Of a stretch of 64,000 bases of DNA, positions 34,693 through 46,957 are shown one piece after another. The notes beneath the pieces were generated by a model. That model worked only from the letters and a program-made list of their open reading frames with translations, made no database searches and was not told where the DNA came from. The number at the start of each line of letters is the position of its first letter. Position 1 is the first letter of the stretch. This DNA is from Geosiphon pyriformis. Lineage: Eukaryota; Glomeromycota; Glomeromycetes; Archaeosporales; Geosiphonaceae. The position numbers and the translations under genes are program-made. The stretch is from contig JAAOMT010000128.1 of assembly GCA_016748015.1 (NCBI GenBank), positions 2,594,261 to 2,658,260 of the forward strand. Direction: 5' to 3'.

Positions 34693-35323
34693 ATATTTAA
34701 AATATACTTATAACTATTCTTAAAATACATCACTCCTCTAATAATTCAAAGCATATTGCATTAAAAGTGTGTGAAATTACTCAATCACTTATGGAATGTA
34801 TACTTTGGATATTACCAAAGGAGCAATTAAAAAATTAGCCCGAGAATTGTTTCATTAGCATCAATATTTTTTTAATTTCACCTAAGATTTTGTCACGGCA
34901 AATTCATCGGTTAGAAATCTCAACTTGGAGAAGGTCTACGAAATTATCAATAAGATGCAGCTGATCTTCCAATCTTTCTTTGCTGCCTGACATAACTCCA
35001 GTTTTACGCGTCAATGCTATTGAAATTAAAGATGCAAATTATTCAGCCTGGGAAATTAGAAAAATCCTGAGAGCTTCGTTTGACTAGAAGCGGAATTTCT
35101 TTTGGGGCGGGGGGAAGGGAAATAATAATTTGCGCATAATTCTAATTACAATAATATATCAGTGATTTCCGAAGAATATTTACTTTCACAATGAAAGTTA
35201 TTGTAATTATGTCAATATTGATGTCAATTAAAGTTTGCAACACAGATAAAAGATTTGTATTACAGAAATTATTTAAATTTTTGGGTATATTAAAAGCGAG
35301 TGATATATTTTATTTTTAAAACA
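34693..35323. other. Intergenic region with one exon-like fragment
   Basis: About 630 bp between eIF3l and the lipase-like gene. A short open segment at 34886-34990, after a plausible acceptor (CACCTAAG), reads VRNLNLEKVYEIINKMQLI and stops at TGA. It has no donor or partner exon I can identify, and it may be an alternative 3' end of eIF3l or a gene relic. The rest is AT-rich. Confidence 0.4.
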
Positions 35324-36745
35324 ATGTCAAAAATGGCTTTATTGAGATCCAAACGAAAAGACCCAAAATCTACTTTGAAACGAATGATTCCTTGGATATT
35401 TTTCATTTTTGCGATATTACTTGGATCATGTTTCGAATTTAAAAAGATTACCGATGAGGTATCTTTGAAGGAAACTTTTTCAAAAGGTTCCAAATCAAAA
35501 ATTTTGTTTAAGACAAATATAGATGAATAAGAAAACCAAAAAAAACCTAAATTAAATTAGAAAATCTTTTATTTCTAGCCTTTACTCAAAATCAAAATTT
35601 CCCCAAACAAAAATTTATCAAAAGAACACAAATTGAGGCTGATGGGGAGGCTAATAAACGTCTAGTAATTGAGAAGGACCTACTAGGAAAACTTGCAATC
35701 TATGTGAGATACGCTAATGAAGTGTATTGTTTGTACTTGGGAGAAGTCAGTGAAAACGTTTATTGTGAGAATAATCTAATTTTTTTTTGCAAATAATACT
35801 TTTACTATTTCACCACTCAATATTAAAATACTTTACTTGATTTTTAGTCCATGTATCTGTAGACGAAAAAAACTTGGAAGTAGTTGTGGCATTTGGTGGG
35901 AAAGAATTAGATTTGTATCAATACATTGACCGCAAAAATGAACTTGTAAAATATTTAGATGTTGAAGATGCCAAAGTGGATAAAATATTTTACCACAATT
36001 TCATGTCCACGAGGAAAGTTGTGGAACAAAAAATCCTAAAAATTTTACTATCAGAAAAATACAAACATTATAAAGTCGTTTTTACCGGGCATGGTACAGG
36101 AGGAGGTGAGATTTTAAATTATGAAAATGAATTTTCATTAAAGATTAAAATAATAACTTATTGTAATTATTTCTTTGAAAAGTCTACGCCGTATTTACTG
36201 CACTGCAATTACAACCAGAAATTCAAGATACTTGGTTAGAAGTATATACTTATGGTCAACCACGAATGGGCAATGCAATTTTCGCAGAGTATGTTGACAA
36301 TACCATCTCAATGATCTATCGAATCACACTTGCAGATGATTACGTGCCTCAATTTCCGAGAATAACGTTCAAAAAATATGAACGTGATGTTGAAGGGTAT
36401 TGGCACCTAGAAACTGAATTTTGGATAAATATGGTTTGTGATTGTGCAAATGTCAATCCACCATTGCCTGAAATGTCCTACGAGGTTTATAAATGTGAAG
36501 GATACATTTTGAAAAAATTTTACCCAAAACATCTTATCGTTGAGGAGAACCCGGTATTTTAAATTTTTTAAATTTTTTGAATTTAAATTCTTTCACATAC
36601 TGACTAATGTTAAAATGTGCAATATTAGTATTGCAATATGGCTAAAAAAAATTGGAATAATTATGTCGGAATATCATACCATTATGGTCCTTATTTTGGA
36701 CAATTTATGGGTGATTGTAGAACTTTTAATAAAGAGCCATCCTGA
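35324..36745 (+). CDS. Class 3 lipase-fold protein lacking the nucleophile Ser
   Basis: Alpha/beta-hydrolase of the fungal lipase (class 3) family. Five exons: 35324 to about 35486, 35579-35764, 35848-36105, 36183-36553 and 36629-36745, giving about 364 residues. A hydrophobic segment at about residues 24-44 (MIPWIFFIFAILLGSCF) predicts a signal anchor or signal peptide. Family marks: LLGKLAIYVRYANEVYC, VVVAFGG, the nucleophile elbow VFTGHGTGG (about 195-202), VYTYGQPRMGN, YRITLADDYVPQFP (catalytic Asp region), YWHLETEFWI (catalytic His region) and the C-terminal NYVGISYHYGPYFG with MGDC. The elbow is normally G-x-S-x-G; here the serine position is Gly (about residue 199), so ordinary hydrolysis is not expected although Asp and His remain. 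From memory, similar GHG elbows occur in expanded lipase families of mycorrhizal fungi. The end of exon 1 is the least certain junction (weak donor). Confidence 0.85.
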
Positions 36746-38395
36746 GAAAAATTGTGAATCGATTGAAATTTTTAGTATCAAACTATTCATTAAAAATAAA
36801 TTTAATGAAGGATGAAAATTTATTTAGGTCCCATTCAAAACCTTGGGATCTTGTTGAAGAATACAATGTTTTCCTTTTTTTCTTTTTGACTGACCTGGCA
36901 TTTTACAATCAATTAAGAGTTTAAAGAAGTAGTCATATATTTCAGCGCAGATTTATTGTCACTGAATTTTTATTAATTTTTTACATGTATTGAAAATTAT
37001 GTCCCAAGTAACCTAATTTAAATATTTTTGTAATTTCATTTTTGGGAACATATTACCAAAAATAAGGATCTTTATCCACCATTGAGTTTAATGGTTTTCT
37101 ATTTGGACCTCGGACATATATCCTGACTGAGAAAAGCACTAATAAATAACTCGATGAGTTTTTCAACAATCTTGAGGAATAATTTCTTGTGAGAAAACTT
37201 TGTTCCCGATTCTTGATTAGCTAAATCTTATCATTATAACTGTTTTTTTGGGGACAAGTCTGAATGCCAGTGCAGCGAAACTAAAAGTGAATTAAGGATA
37301 AATTATGACAGGATTAAGTAAACATTAAATAGATTATTACAAGAAAGTCAAAGATAAAGTAAAAATCTAAGTCACTTTTCTTCTATAATTAAATTCGATA
37401 TATACCTCCATGACCGGTAAAAAAGTAGACAAAATACCTATATAACTCCTCAGTTTCGAGTACCTTAGAAGCATCTGAAGAATTCCTTCTTCATCTTTCA
37501 TATACCTATTCGTCTATAGCGACATGTCATTTGAGATATTTCTGAAATACATTAATGTTCTAATTTTAGTCGATAATCAGTTGGTCTTAATAATTAAAAC
37601 TAAAAAATGTGAAGAATTTTGAATAGAAATATGATTTTATAAAAATCCAAGTTTACACCATTGAAGTGTAGGTCGTATTTTCCCAAAAGCAAAATATGAA
37701 TACTATGCCATTCCAGAAAGTGGTAAAATTTGCTCGGTTAAAACCATTTCTGATATAGAAAATTTGAAACCCGACGCTTTTTACAATGCTTTTTAATGGC
37801 ACTTTGAAAAATTTTTAGTGAAATCTCAACTCTTTTTGCGCTACTTTTTGATTTCGAGTTATTATCGTTTTGTGTTGGATTATATCGGTTAAACTCTTTT
37901 CAATGTTCCAAAGAATTCTTATGAAAAAAATTCGACCCTGATAGGCTAAAAAAAACAAAATTTTCTGAAAAGGGAAAATTTTGAACGATGCATTGGGAAA
38001 TTGAGTCCCATCATCATATGAAATGTTCAAGGAAATACATGTACACTAAACTCTTATCTCTCTCTTCCTAACGAATATCCGATGTTTTTGAGCATACAAA
38101 AAATAAATATTCCGGAATTGGAAAAAATTTACCATGGTTAATTTTTATCGGAAAATATGTATCATAAATTCTTTACGAAAAATCACAAATGGCAAAAAAT
38201 ATTTATATAATCCGTTTTATTTTATTCAAATAAATTATAAAGATTTATAAAATTAGTCAATATATATTGAATTCAATTCCAAATATGACATTAAAGGTAG
38301 TAAGTCTTACAGTTTTTTTTATAAAATTCAAGTAGTGAAAATTAAATTTCAACTATAATATAATATTATTCCGTATATTAGGTGTCCTTACATCT
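36746..38395. other. Non-coding AT-rich stretch
   Basis: No gene supported over about 1.65 kb. The only frame of note (37815-38030, minus) has no family resemblance. Runs such as GAAAATTTTGAACG and TTTGAAAAATTTTTAG suggest low-complexity repeat debris. Confidence 0.5.
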
Positions 38396-38749
38396 TTAAT
38401 GGTGATACTGGTGACGACCATGACGATGATGCCGAGGTTTAGGATGATAATAACGAATTTTCGGGAGTCTTTTACCATAAGCCCGCATTCCCTCATCTTC
38501 AATTTCACTATCGGTTTCTTCATCTTCTCCATCCTCTTCATAATCTTCATAACCCTCCTGGCGTTTGTAAAGAGTAGGTTTATCAGCCGTTAGTGCGGCT
38601 CCAACGTTGGACTCATATCGGCGAATCAAACCCAAAGGATTGCGAGCAGGATATGAATTTTGATTTTGAGGTGAAGCAGAGGCAAAAAATCCAATGCAAG
38701 CGATGATTAAGATGACGATAGCGATATCTTGAAAAGAGGTGAAAGCCAT
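38396..38749 (-). CDS. Small secreted protein with acidic propeptide and His-rich tail
   Basis: A single-exon frame of 117 residues from the ATG at 38747-38749. Residues 1 to about 27 (MAFTSFQDIAIVILIIACIG, then FFASASP) form a clear signal peptide. Dibasic sites follow: RR near 43, KR near 62 (LYKR) and KR near 95 (AYGKR), all matching Kex2-type processing. Between the last two lies a strongly acidic stretch (EDYEEDGEDEETDSEIEDE). After the last site comes a basic 22-24-residue tail, LPKIRYYHPKPRHHRHGRH then QYHH. This signal/acidic spacer/cationic His-rich peptide layout is that of a processed secreted peptide. The tail recalls metal-binding, histatin-like peptides by composition only. It has no cysteines. 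It is next to the transposon-rich flank, a common setting for fungal secreted effectors, but that role is inference. I know no named homologue. Confidence 0.75.
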   Translation of the reverse strand: MAFTSFQDIAIVILIIACIGFFASASPQNQNSYPARNPLGLIRRYESNVGAALTADKPTLYKRQEGYEDYEEDGEDEETDSEIEDEGMRAYGKRLPKIRYYHPKPRHHRHGRHQYHH

Positions 38750-39304
38750 TTTCAAGTTTTAAAATAATTAAAGAGTATAATTGTTTTATTTAGTTAAATC
38801 AAAGAAATTGGAATACTGGGTTTATTTATAAGGTTACCTAATTCATGCTATTTTCTTGATTTCAACTTTGGGGATGATTCATGCTAATGCTAAGGCATTA
38901 TGGTAAATTTGTGATGGAATCTTTTGATGATGGAATCATTTTAACTTTTTTCAATAACCAAATTTCAAGACTAGTTTCTTTTTTAGAAACCAAAATTTCG
39001 ATTATTAATTTTGCTAAGCTGTAAGCTTGCTTAAATTTAAAATGAATAGGTATAACTAGTGCTTATTACTTTCAATAGCAAGATATGGTGTTAATTTCAA
39101 ACTTACACATGGTCATTATTAATTATTTAACTATAATTAAAAAGACCAAACCAATCTTGCTGTGAAAAAAAACATGTCACATGTTTATGGATGAGTTTTA
39201 AGTTTATTACAAATAACACTGAAGACACAAAAATAAAAAAATATTTGTTATTATAAATCTTGGGATTTTTCGAGAACAAAAAAAACTTTGAAAGCTGTAA
39301 TTCT
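38750..39304. other. Transition from gene island to AT-rich flank
   Basis: About 550 bp upstream of the small secreted protein. Composition falls toward the right-hand AT-rich flank. A short stretch near 39300-39318 (CTGTCTCAGATTCCAAA) resembles part of the Ty3-A gag, so this copy seems to have lost internal gag sequence. No gene seen. Confidence 0.5.
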
Positions 39305-40969
39305 GTCTCAGATTCCAAATTATTGTTTGCAATGGGTGTAAATCAACTAATAGTATTCTAAAATTGTTATTCCAAATACAGTCATCACTTTGATTTAATC
39401 ATTCCTATATTATTCTTAAAAAAGTGCCAAATGTTACTGAAGGTTTTTTTACTTTTTTCTTGATGTTATTAATGCTGTTTATTATTGATTTTGCTATTAA
39501 TAGAAGTTAGTAAATCTCCAATAAGCTAATTTTTCTTCCAAAATATCTTTTTATACTTAAACTATGTATGCTGTTAAATTTATAATAAAATAGCCAATTT
39601 TGTACTAATTATTTGTATAATTACTTTACAGTAAAAATCAATTTTTTCCAATAAAATCTTATCTGTAAGTTTTTCAAAAATATGTGTAGTTACTTTGTTG
39701 TAAAAATCAATTTTTTTACAGAAAATTTCAATTGTAAGCTATTTAATAATATAAAAAAAATAAAAATAAAAAAATAAATTAAAATAAATTAAAGAAAAAA
39801 AATAAAAAAATGTGTTAAAAAAGTTATTTTGGATCCAGATCTAAAAATTACTAATAATTTACTAAAATTAGTAATTAATTAATTTTATTTATTTATTAAT
39901 GTTTTATAAATGCAGTCTAATTATTATTTAATACATAAAATTAAATTAAGTAACTTTAATTAAATGTGATTCATGTGTTTTTTACATGTGACCAGTTACT
40001 TGAACTAATTAAGACCATACTATACATTTATATAAACAAAAATTTTATCATTTAATCAGAAAAAACAAACAAAATCTACAATAATTAAAACTAATTGTAA
40101 AAACTTTATTAATTTCAAGCAACTAAATTATATTATCAGATAAACAAGATAAAACAGACACAAACAGTTCAAAAATTATATTCACATTACTTATTAAACT
40201 ACTAGTTTCTATATCTGTTTTGAACTCAAATCTAAAAATTTACATCTTTATTCTATAATACTTAATAAGTCTACAAACAAAATTAATTACTATTAATATA
40301 GTCTTTTTTTTATTATTAAACACAAATATTGTTTCTTCAAACAATTATTTTTGTATTATTTTTTTATATAATTTAGCATCTTTTAAAAATATGAAAATAT
40401 AATTAGAGAACTTTATTTTATTATACAACAAATACAGCACACTAAAATAATATTTATTATAAAGTTTTTTCTTAATAGCAACTAATAATTTTCTATAAAC
40501 AGTTTTTATTAAATATATATATAAATTTGCTAAAACTTTGCTTGTAAATCCAAAATATATGTGTAAATCTAGATGTTATACTAATGTAATACAGACCTAA
40601 TAAATACTTTAAACAAACAAATTAACAATAATTTTTATATCAAAACCAGTTTTTTATCAAGCATGGCAAATTAATTTATAAATATTATACACAAAATAAT
40701 AGATATTTCCAAACACAATCTAATTATTAGCCTTAATAAATTTTTCTTAAATGCAATAAAAAAAACCAAATGCAAATGAACAGTAATTTTTGTAAGTATA
40801 TTTGCATGATTATTGCTTATATTACATAAATAATTTTTGACTTTTACTTAATTTACTAAAATATTTTTATTTCTGATTAAATTGACAATATAATACTGTT
40901 TTATTTAACAATATTCTTAATAATCAGGCTAACATGAACCCAAATTTAAAATACATATATTAATTACTG

Positions 40970-43900
40970 CTTAACTGTCTAAATATAAAATCAAAAAGCA
41001 TGTTAAAGACATATACTCCAAAGCTAAAATAATTATTTGTAACTTAGTCATTGTCAAAAAAACCAAACTTTGTATTTTTATTCTAATATTCAATATAATA
41101 TTTGGAAAATAAACTGCTATTTTACAAACCATAAACAGAGAACTATAATCTATTAATAATTCATCTGTATAAGCCAAAAAGCTTTCAAATCAGATCTCAT
41201 GTAAATTATTCTGAACAGACAAGAAATTATTTAAAACTAAAACATTATAGAAACAAAAAATAAAAGACATATTTAAAGACCTGAACCCAAAATTAATTAT
41301 AAACTTAAAAGTAATTTTAAATTAATAAGGCACTAGATCTTTTGGATTTAATTTTTTCTAATAACAAAATATCTTTTAATTTATAACTATTCTATGTCTA
41401 TCCAACAACTTTTTACTAAAAGTTATACTAAAATGTTTTAAAGATTTAATCATATTATAAAAACAAAAGACTTCTAAAATAACAGATATTAAAAATTTGC
41501 CAAAACTACAAAAAACATTAAACAAATTATTAATCAAAGAGATTTTATTGTTCAAAAATTTTTTATTACATTTGCAAAAAACTTATTAACAAAACTAATT
41601 CTTAATTTTACAAAAAACTGCAGTAGATCTATAAACATTTATCACAATATTTGCAAATTCAAAAACATTATTAGTATTAGAAAAAACAATTACTAATATA
41701 GTTTTTTTTACTATTTGCACTTGTTTAAAAAACTTTAAATCATATAAAAAAGAGTAATACAATAATTTATTGAAAAATTTTTTTAGTAGATTGGCTTTGG
41801 TTTTAAGCTTTTTTTTATTAAAGTATTTTATTTAACACAAATACTTTTTGAAACAAAACTAAATTGTGTTTAATAATTAACTATTAATTATAATACTGTA
41901 AACACCAAATAAAAAAATTGCTTATCTAATAAGACTTTTTTAATACTATATTAGCAAAAAGTTTGATATCCAAATATATTTTAATCATATTTGGCTTAGA
42001 TAAGTTTTTAGTAAACAAATAAATATTCAGATATCTGTAAAATTTGCTTTTTTTTACTATAATAATCAGCATTTTACTAATAGAAAAAGATACAATTCTA
42101 ATTTTTTGATTAATAAGAATAGCCACTATCTTTTTATTATTAATTAAAACAAAAAAAAACTTACTGGCAATATTCAAAATATATTGCATAAAAACATAAT
42201 ATTTTTTATCTAAATTGTATTATTTACAAAAGCATTTATTGAGAAAAAAAAAGTTTTGTTTGGACTGCTTTTTATTTTTTTAGTTTTGGCAACAAACTTA
42301 GTATTAAATTAATAGCTGCACAAATATTTATGTTTCTTAATCTTATATAATAAAAAATTATAAAATATCTTTAAAAAAAAAACAAAAAAAACTTCATTTT
42401 AATCCAAACCATTGTGTATTCTGTATTTATCTGAAAGCTCAAAATCTATTATTATTTTGTTAATTCTATCTCTATACAAATTGCCAAAAAACTTGATAAA
42501 TCTTTTATATATTTTTATTTACTTCAAACTTTGCCACAAATAAATTTAATCAACAAAATTATAAGCCTTATACATATTTTACAAAACCAGCTATATGTTT
42601 TTTTTTCAAAGTATTTTTAATAATAAACATTACTGCATAAACAAAAGTTTGTATAAAAGTATTTTTAAACATAAAGAAATTGTTTTTACAAAGTATATTA
42701 AACTTACTATAAACAAAAAAAATATGATCTAATAAAATTTTTAACAAAATTTTTTTTGCTGTCTTAATTAATACAATTGGTCTAATATTTGTTAATATTT
42801 CTTTTTAATTATATAGTTAAGAAATCATCAACACCTAAGTTCTTCTCCAAAAAACAAAAACTGACTAAAATTAAGCAACTATTTAGCAGATCTAATAAAT
42901 ATCTCAAAATATTATTACTACAATGTTTTTATAGCTTATTTAGAATACTAAAAAAATCAGTAGCTTTGTTATTAAAAAGACATCTAATTATATATTCTAA
43001 TTTAGTAATGCTAATTTTATCCATGATTTTAGAAAAAGTCTTATTATTTACATAATTTAGTAATACATACTAGTATAATCAGAGATCTAACAAAGTTAAC
43101 AATACAAGATGCTTTTTAGTTCAACTCTTTATAACATTATTTATTTTATGCTTTATCTTATTTGGCTTTAGAACTAACTTATTTCTAACTATCAAATAAT
43201 TAAGTATTATCTTTTGAAAAGACCATTCTAAAATACTCTAAATCATGTTGTTCTTATCTGTACAAAAACTTTTTATCTTTTTATTAATAACTTTCTTAAT
43301 AAATATAGTCTTGATAAAATTCAACTTCTTAAGTTTCAAAATATGATAATTTTTCTTAGTTTTAGATAATTGCTAAAGAATTTTTTTCAACTTTTCTCTG
43401 TACTTAAACAGAGACCACACACTAAAAGCTTTGATGTTGTTAATTCTCAATCATATTTTTATAAGATAACCAAATCTAAAATTATTATTCAAAAAAAAGT
43501 ATTAACAATTTTAACAACCAGAATCTTTAATCTAAAAAATTTAAAAAATTGCTTATTTCTTAAAGCATTAAACTTATTGTATTAACATTTAGAGAAGATT
43601 TTTTTTGCTAATTTTACTATCAATTTTTTTAAAATTTTTTATATTATATTTAAATCATACTAATCTTTTGTGTTTTGAAAAATACTAAAAACCAAAAACA
43701 GATCCAAAAATAAGTATTCTTTAAAGTGTATTTACTTTACTATATTAGCATTTTTTATTTTAAATTTTTAATAATTTCAATTAGTTTGCTTGTATACAGT
43801 GTTCAAATGAATATTCAAAAGACCACTCAAACTTAAAAAAATTAAGATTGTTTTATAATTAGTATTAAAAAACTTGAACACATTAGAAACTTCTTGACTA

Positions 43901-44360
43901 ATAATAACTGATACAAGATAATCACTAATAAGAATATAATTAATAGTTCTATTAACATTTTTTGAATTACTTTAAGTTAAGAACTTTATAATAGATCTTT
44001 TAAAAAATAATTTGCATAGATTCAAATCAAAACATTTCTTAAAACTAATATTTTTTTATGTTTTACTCTTATTAAAATCATTTTTTAATATTATATAAAA
44101 ACTATAGTTAACTGCTCTGGCAATAAAAGTATTTAACTTATTGGCCTAACCAAAATACATACCTATTAATACACCAGTATAGATATTTAAGATTATAACC
44201 AAAAACTTGTTACTAAACAAAAAATAAATTAACAAAAAACAACCAAAAATTTTTAACACTTTATATATATACCAAACAAATATATTATTTATTATTATTG
44301 CTATACTCAAATCCAAATAGCCAAAATTTAGATCTGACACAAAAACCTTCATACCAAAAA
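40970..44360 (-). pseudogene. LINE-2 ORF2 relic
   Basis: Endonuclease, reverse transcriptase and RNase H segments occur in the same order as in LINE-1, with stops throughout. The RNase H start retains TDELLIDYSS where a TDGS-type motif is expected: the Asp stays, but the following Gly is now Glu (a GGA to GAA type change) and the motif Ser is now Leu. Non-functional. Confidence 0.75.
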
Positions 44361-45059
44361 ACTTATTTTTTTATTTAACTAAATTGTTTATATCTCTAAT
44401 ATTACACATAGCTATTTTCTAAACAAAATCACTTATTAAAGCAAAAAATGTGCCAAAAAATCTGAATTAATACACAAATAATCTAATTTTACTAGAATTG
44501 AATTGATAAATACTTCAAAAGCCATTAATTTTAATTTTAAACTGTTCATTTTAATAGTTAAAACTTTATAACTGCTTAGATTTAACACCAAAATCTCATT
44601 AATTGCCAAAAAAAAAAAAATAACACTTATAAGTTGTTTAAAATCATGTTTGAATTTAATTTTAAATTAAAAACCAATAAATTAGCTAAGATTTGAAAGA
44701 AAAGAGAAAAAATCAATAGCACCAGATTCATATTATTTAGCCTATACATAATATTAAATACTTAATCAGCCAGCAGTTTTAAAAAGCATTTCAAAAAGAC
44801 CAAGCAAACACAAATAGAAAAATTATCTAGCAAAACAAAAAAAGCTTTATTATTACATAGAACACTAGAAAAAAAAGACCTAAAACCAAAACTATAGTGT
44901 ACATTGTTAAAAACAAAAGCCAACAAGACTATCTGAGCTTATAACTTGTTATTAAAAGCAGCAAAACAAGATATAAAAATGTTTTTCTTAACATATAATT
45001 TGACTAGTTAAAGATAATTTTTATTTAATATAAACTTTTTAAATATTTTTAAAAATAAA

Positions 45060-46230
45060 GAAACAAATATATTAGAGACATTATATTCAAAAGCAAAATA
45101 CTTAAAACACTTACATTTTTTACATCAAATCAGATTCAATTTAACTCAAGAAAATTTTATATTACTTAAAATTAACTCTGTATAAAAAGCAAATTCTAAT
45201 TTATTTTCTGTTTCAAAACCAAATACAATATAGTATGTTTTATTGTTAGTTGTAAATAAACAATTTATAACACAAGTTTTTTTACCAGCTCTTTCCAATA
45301 AAACACCAAAATTATGAACAGTTGTTCCTATTGATAAAGTAAACAAAAGTGCTCTAGACTAATTTTTTGACATTTATATATTATAATTTCTAATAGATTT
45401 GGTCATATGCACTGAATTTTTTCTAATTAAGAATAATTATTTTGATGTCAACTAATTAGTCTGACTTAATTTGACAAATTTCATTACAACTTTCTGTTAT
45501 AGACTAATTAATTGTAATTAAATTAATGCAATTTGTTTAAACTTGATTACTACAACAATAATTATCTCTTTTAACATATCCATAAGAATTTTTTTAATTA
45601 TCACAGTTTAATCTAATCATATTTTTTGTTTTTTGAGATTGTTGTTTATCTTAATGTCTTTTTTTTCAGCTAATAATACAGTTTTATTCATGCTTTTTTT
45701 TGATGTAAACATGAATTTAATAATTTTATCAAATTTTGAGAGAGTAATAATCTTTTTAAAACCATTAATTACTGAAAAAATTTTTTTAATCATCTGAGTT
45801 TTTGTCATTGCTGATTTGTTTTCTATAGCTAAAAAATTAATGTTCAATACAAAAAATTTCTTAACAAATATCTTTACTTAAGTTTTAGTAATTTTTAAAT
45901 TAATTTATTTTCTATTTAAAAACATTAAAAGATAAAAAGAAAGCAAAACTTTATTATTATTTGAACTGTATCCTAATGTTTTAATAGAAGAGCCAATTAT
46001 TTTACTAATATTAATTTTTTTGGCTTTTAGGGTATTTATATTTAAGTTAAAGTAGTTCTCATTCTTATTACTAACTTTATAATCAATATTATTATTAACA
46101 GAAAAAACTGCTAGCATTTCTTTAGCTGTATTTATTCTACTAAACTGCCCAATTACTTGCTTAATTTTTTCAAATTTCATATCTATTTTATATTTTAAAT
46201 TCTTAACATTATTCAAAGACACTTTTTAAT
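45060..46230 (-). pseudogene. LINE-2 ORF1-like relic
   Basis: Includes an N-terminal conserved block (INTAKEMLAVFSVNN), LAIENKSAMTKTQMIKKIF, and the GVLLERAGKKTCVIN region. It ends in a zinc knuckle whose first two Cys survive while its His and last Cys read Tyr. The knuckle is colinear with those in LINE-1 and LINE-3, each with a different set of lost residues. Confidence 0.7.
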
Positions 46231-46957
46231 ATTGAATCAGACTTTTACTAACCAAACTTAAAGCCAAAACTCTTGTTAATCTTCTTTTAAGCACAGAATT
46301 ATTTATAATAATAGTTAATTTAACAACAAAAAGATTTGTTTCTTGAAAAATAATAAAATATATTGTAATAGACACTGAAAAAAACTTTTTTTAAAATTTA
46401 GAACAAAAAAAAGAAAAAATTTTTTTTTCTAATTAATTTCAAAATATTAATATAAAATAATTAATTTTAAAACAATAATAATTAAAAATTTTATGTTTTT
46501 TAAGTAAGTTTTATTAGAATTAATTTGTAAAAAAAAATTTTCTAAGAAAAGATATTTGGTAGATAATAATTTTAAATTAAAATATATTTTTTTAAAGAAA
46601 AAACTTTTTTTTATTCTATGATCTAACACTTTTTTTTTCTAATATTTGGGTAAACTAAAGATATATTTTATTAAACTACAAGTTATTTTTGTAAACTATA
46701 GATTATTTTGATAAATATTTTATTTAATTATTAAATATTTTGACAAATTCTAAATGTTATATAGTTTGGTATATTATATAATCTAATTATTTAATTTGGT
46801 TATATTTGTATTTTGTACAAATTAAATTAATTGAATAATAACTCAAATAATTTAATAAGATAATAAATAATAAATTAAAAAATTATATATTAATTAATAA
46901 TAGAAATTATAAAAATAATTTTATGCTAATTAATATCTTAAATTTCGATTAGTAATA

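Larger units (their letters stand above)
39890..46630 (-). mobile_element. LINE-2: near full-length decayed LINE inserted in Ty3-A copy 2
   Basis: The 3' end shares the untranslated region of LINE-4 (39960-40050 versus 62010-62095, both with ACRTGACCAG). Segments on the minus strand: RNase H at 40971-41177 (TKLQIIILALEYM), RT at 41926-42189, endonuclease at 44146-44352 (FGYLDLSIAIIINN), the ORF1-like RNA-binding region at 45146-45346 (GVLLERAGKKTCVIN), and the ORF1 N-terminal part at 45617-46222. All frames are broken. At about 6.7 kb it is the most complete LINE copy here. Exact termini are uncertain because of decay. Confidence 0.82.
39305..46957 (-). mobile_element. Ty3-A copy 2, decayed and split by LINE-2
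   Basis: 39305-39890 aligns with copy 1 positions of about 1200-1760 (gag start, leader, first part of LTR). 46630-46957 aligns with about 1990-2299, ending TTAGTAATA where copy 1 has CTGGTAACA. The middle is occupied by LINE-2. Nearly every difference from copy 1 replaces C or G by T or A. It has no open gag frame left. Confidence 0.75.

Noticed and set aside
37815-38030. 71-codon minus frame
   Set aside because: No family signal, no signal peptide, in low-complexity repeat debris.
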